Assembly: GCA_029937205.1 (NCBI GenBank)
Contig: JAPYQV010000088.1
Coordinates: 1-8,826 of the forward strand
Reading direction: 5' to 3'
Length of the DNA stretch: 8,826 nt
Origin: Alphaproteobacteria bacterium
GTDB taxonomy: Bacteria; Pseudomonadota; Alphaproteobacteria; UBA828
The notes under the pieces are model-generated. The model did no database searches and was not told the origin of the DNA. It saw only the letters and a program-made list of their open reading frames with translations. The translations under genes were made by a program, and so were the position numbers. Shown piece by piece: positions 6,662-8,826 of the stretch (position 1 is its first letter; every line of letters begins with the position of its first letter).

Positions 6662-7771
6662 ATGTTTTCGTACACCGTGCCCTATTCTGCTCTGGCGACA
6701 GAAGCCGCTCTGGTCAAAACCGAGCTTATGCGGGCTGTTGAAAGCGTCCTGGATTCCGGGCGCTACATACTGGGTCCGGAGGTGGCGGCGTTCGAACGCG
6801 AGTTTGCCGAGTACTGCCAGGCGAAGTTCGCTGCCGGGACTTCGACTGGAACCTCTGCGCTGTATCTGGCCCTCCGTGGAATTGGCCTTGACGAGAGAGA
6901 CGAGGTGATCACGGTCCCAAACTCGTTTATTGCATCGGCTTCATCTGTTGCGTTAGCAGGGGCCAAGCCGGTTTTTGTGGATATATGCGACGACGGGAAC
7001 ATGGATTCGCAAAAGCTGGAAGATGTCATTAGCGACCGCACACGCGCTATCGTTCCAGTGCATTTGACCGGCCGGCCCGCGAGGATGAAGGATGTTTTGG
7101 AGATCGCACGACGACACGATCTTTTCGTGCTGGAAGATGCGGCGCAGGCTGTCGGCGCGTCACTGGATGGCAAGCGCGTCGGAAGCTGGGGCCATGCTGC
7201 TTGTTTCAGTCTGCATCCGCTCAAAAATTTACATGCTTTTGGCGATGGCGGGATGGTTACCACTCAGGATCCCGACCTCATCGCCGGACTGCTAAAGGCC
7301 CGCAATCATGGAATGGTAAACCGCGAGCAGTGCGATTTCTGGAGTTTTAACAGCCGGTTGGACGAGATGCAGGCGGCGATGCTGCGTGTGCAGTTGCGAT
7401 ATCTCGATGCGTTGACCGAGACTCGACGCAGCTTGGCCCTTCGATATAATGACTTGTTGCGTCCCTATGTGGAAGTTCCCGACGAGGGGCCGGGTGAGCA
7501 TTGTGTGTTCCAAACTTATGTTGTGAAGGCCGAGAGGCGCGATGAACTCAAGCAATATTTGAACGAACACGGAGTGGAAGCGCTGATCCATTACGCAACG
7601 CCGATTCATTTGCAGCCGGCGGCAAAGGATTTAGGGTACTCGGCATTAGATTTCCCCAAAACCATGCAACATGTCAGCAAGATTCTAAGTTTTCCGCTAT
7701 ATCCGACGCTTACCCACGTGCAGCAAGATCGCGTGGTCGAGCTTGTTGGTTCCTTTTATCAGAAGAATTAA
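6662..7771 (+). CDS. DegT/DnrJ/EryC1/StrS family PLP-dependent aminotransferase
   Basis: This 369-residue sugar aminotransferase, full length for the family, has VLDSGRYILGPEVAAFEREFA (29-49) and GTSTGTSALYLAL (59-71) for phosphate binding. It continues with VITVPNSFIASASSV (82-96), VPVHLTGRPA (131-140), LEDAAQAVGA (157-166) with Asp159 contacting the PLP ring nitrogen, and SLHPLKNLHAFGDGG (183-197) with the Schiff-base Lys188. The fold then ends with IHYATPIHLQ and LSFPLYPTLT. It should transfer an amino group, usually from glutamate, to a keto-sugar nucleotide. The frame is open upstream to an ATG at 6476, but that extension lies inside the Nudix gene and adds no family sequence. The ATG at 6662 gives a standard N-terminus and lies 2 nt after the Nudix stop. 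It implies that a ketose nucleotide is formed somewhere in the pathway. Confidence 0.93.
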   Translation: MFSYTVPYSALATEAALVKTELMRAVESVLDSGRYILGPEVAAFEREFAEYCQAKFAAGTSTGTSALYLALRGIGLDERDEVITVPNSFIASASSVALAGAKPVFVDICDDGNMDSQKLEDVISDRTRAIVPVHLTGRPARMKDVLEIARRHDLFVLEDAAQAVGASLDGKRVGSWGHAACFSLHPLKNLHAFGDGGMVTTQDPDLIAGLLKARNHGMVNREQCDFWSFNSRLDEMQAAMLRVQLRYLDALTETRRSLALRYNDLLRPYVEVPDEGPGEHCVFQTYVVKAERRDELKQYLNEHGVEALIHYATPIHLQPAAKDLGYSALDFPKTMQHVSKILSFPLYPTLTHVQQDRVVELVGSFYQKN

Positions 7772-7790
7772 TTTTTTCGACTTAAATCTC

Positions 7791-7877
7791 ATGCAAGTTA
7801 AATACTCTTATCTCGATCACCAGTTCGCCGATGTGGAAGCGTACTTCCAGGTTTTGCACAAACTTCTCTCCACATGA
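7791..7877 (+). pseudogene. Probable N-terminal remnant of a second DegT-family aminotransferase
   Basis: A 28-codon frame opens at ATG 7791 (MQVKYSYLDHQFADVEAYF, then QVLHKLLST) and stops at TGA 7875-7877. The pattern K-Y-S-Y-L-x-x-Q-F-A-D-x-x-A-Y, followed by a short helix ending L-L-S-T, resembles the extreme N-terminus of one DegT/DnrJ/EryC1 subgroup. In such proteins (recalled, not searched) the next residues are typically GDFTLG, followed by about 330 more. Here the reading frame ends just where that motif should begin. This fits a deletion that removed the rest of the gene and joined the stub to the following oxygenase, whose ATG overlaps the TGA (ATGA). It could instead be a chance frame or a short leader peptide for coupled translation. 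Confidence 0.55.
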
Positions 7878-8785
7878 TCGTCAATTCTTCCCCCTACGCG
7901 AGTTTTGAAGAACGTAAACAGTGGGTAGCGGAGATGGTTGCCCGGATAACACGGAAGGTTCGCGTTCCGCACCCTCTTCTCGCGGAAGTCAAACTCTTGG
8001 AGGAAGAAGTCGCCGATCTGCAAAGTCTTGCGCTAAGCTTTATTGCGTACAGTTCGTCAATTCCGGCGGCCACGAGTGCGTCAGAGATACTTAGGCGGCT
8101 GGAAACAAGCCAATTCAAGCCGAAACGGAACGCCCATCATTTACTAATTCCGCTGGAACGTCGAGTGAGCCAGATGCTTCATCTCATGGATTTTCACCAA
8201 TCATCGCCCGGATTAGAATATCCGATCAATGTGCGGGTAGTACATGGAAAACTGAGCGACGATTACGACAAAAAGAGTTACCCGACAACCACGGTACATA
8301 GCGACATCTGGGCGGGTGAACCGGCCGACACGCTTCAAATGATTATTCCCCTAATGGGGAATGTCCAATCCAATATTTGCCAGTGGTACGAGACGGATAC
8401 TGAATGCTTTGAGCTATACCTCAGCAATTTGTCAAATTATCCAAGCACGCTTGCTGGGCTTGGAGAAGTTCGTGCGATTCCGCATACGTTTGAAGTTGGG
8501 ACACTATATTTCTTCGATAGTGCGCTTCCTCATCAGACCATCCGAAAAGAGGGTGGTGTACGGCTTTCTCTGGATTTCCGGCTGCGGCGTCTTTTCCCCT
8601 ATGCCGATCCGAAGTGGGTGCCAAGAATGCGACGCGAACGTGGGGCCTATGACAGATATTACCTGTTCCCTCCGGAGCCTTACCCATACTCCAGCTTTGA
8701 ACAGAAGCTGGATCACGAAATAGAAATTCTGGAGAAATTAGGTTTCGTTGAATTTGCTGCTCTTCGAAGAAGAGAATATCCCTAA
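7874..8785 (+). CDS. Putative Fe(II)/2-oxoglutarate-dependent oxygenase
   Basis: This 303-residue protein, whose family I do not recognise precisely, carries a plausible non-haem iron facial triad in a double-stranded beta-helix pattern. TTVHSDIWAGEP (139-150) gives His142-x-Asp144, YFFDSALPHQT (212-222) gives His220, and GGVRLSLDFRLRR (227-239) places Arg230 ten residues after the distal His, a common spacing for the 2-oxoglutarate-binding Arg. IIPLMGNVQSN (157-167) fits a core strand. About 120 residues precede the core, with a Glu-rich helix (LLAEVKLLEEEVADL, 35-49). A hydroxylation, desaturation or oxidative ring-forming step on the sugar is possible. Codon use looks more A+T-rich than upstream. 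It has no Shine-Dalgarno; its ATG overlaps the stop of the 28-codon remnant, so initiation probably depends on coupling. Confidence 0.7.
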   Translation: MIVNSSPYASFEERKQWVAEMVARITRKVRVPHPLLAEVKLLEEEVADLQSLALSFIAYSSSIPAATSASEILRRLETSQFKPKRNAHHLLIPLERRVSQMLHLMDFHQSSPGLEYPINVRVVHGKLSDDYDKKSYPTTTVHSDIWAGEPADTLQMIIPLMGNVQSNICQWYETDTECFELYLSNLSNYPSTLAGLGEVRAIPHTFEVGTLYFFDSALPHQTIRKEGGVRLSLDFRLRRLFPYADPKWVPRMRRERGAYDRYYLFPPEPYPYSSFEQKLDHEIEILEKLGFVEFAALRRREYP

Positions 8786-8786
8786 T

Positions 8787-8826
8787 ATGGAGTGCCCGGA
8801 ATCGGATAACTCGCGGCTATGGAGCG
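8787..8826 (+). CDS. Possible 5' end of a further gene (partial)
   Basis: An ATG at 8787, one base after the oxygenase stop, opens a frame (MECPESDNSRLWS) that runs to the window edge. A purine-rich GAAGAAGAGA about 12 nt upstream could serve as ribosome site, and the close spacing fits the operon. Only 13 codons are visible, so neither function nor reality is secure. Confidence 0.35.
   Translation, partial: MECPESDNSRLWS

Noticed and set aside
7769..7778. T-run after the aminotransferase stop as a terminator
   Set aside because: No G+C-rich hairpin precedes it; only weak A/T pairing is possible.

Overview
The window is about 8.8 kb of tightly packed, all-plus-strand coding sequence. By eye the G+C is in the middle-to-upper fifties, with codon use like that of a proteobacterium; a beta- or gammaproteobacterium is plausible, but no marker gene fixes the taxon. 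There are no rRNA or tRNA genes, CRISPR arrays, insertion sequences or convincing terminators. The content is a sugar-nucleotide tailoring segment, of the kind found in O-antigen, capsule or secondary-metabolite glycosylation loci. No glycosyltransferase, flippase or polymerase lies inside the window, so the rest of the locus must lie outside it.

Layout: the 3' end of an unrecognised gene (1-168); a Gfo/Idh/MocA oxidoreductase (176-1108); a UDP-glucose/GDP-mannose dehydrogenase homologue whose catalytic Cys position is Asn (1105-2376); an extended SDR of the epimerase/dehydratase family with a YxxxH triad in place of YxxxK (2392-3276); a class I SAM methyltransferase (3276-3941); a 143-nt gap; stand-alone E1-alpha (TTG start) and E1-beta subunits of a thiamine-diphosphate 2-oxoacid dehydrogenase-type enzyme (4085-6157); a Nudix hydrolase (6231-6659); a DegT/DnrJ/EryC1 PLP aminotransferase (6662-7771); a 28-codon remnant that looks like the N-terminus of a second DegT aminotransferase (7791-7877); a putative Fe(II)/2-oxoglutarate-type oxygenase (7874-8785); and the first codons of a possible further gene (8787 to the edge).

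How the genes may work together (inference): the three oxidoreductases would adjust oxidation state or stereochemistry on a nucleotide-linked sugar. The E1-alpha/beta pair, with no E2 or E3 nearby, would add a two-carbon or larger acyl-anion unit to a sugar carbonyl, as proposed for AviB1/AviB2 in avilamycin. The methyltransferase, aminotransferase and oxygenase would decorate the product. The Cys-less dehydrogenase could stop at an aldehyde, which would be a suitable acceptor for such a carboligation. The most unusual points are the coordinated loss of canonical catalytic residues in two neighbouring oxidoreductases, the orphan E1 pair, and the gene remnant whose stop overlaps the start of the oxygenase.
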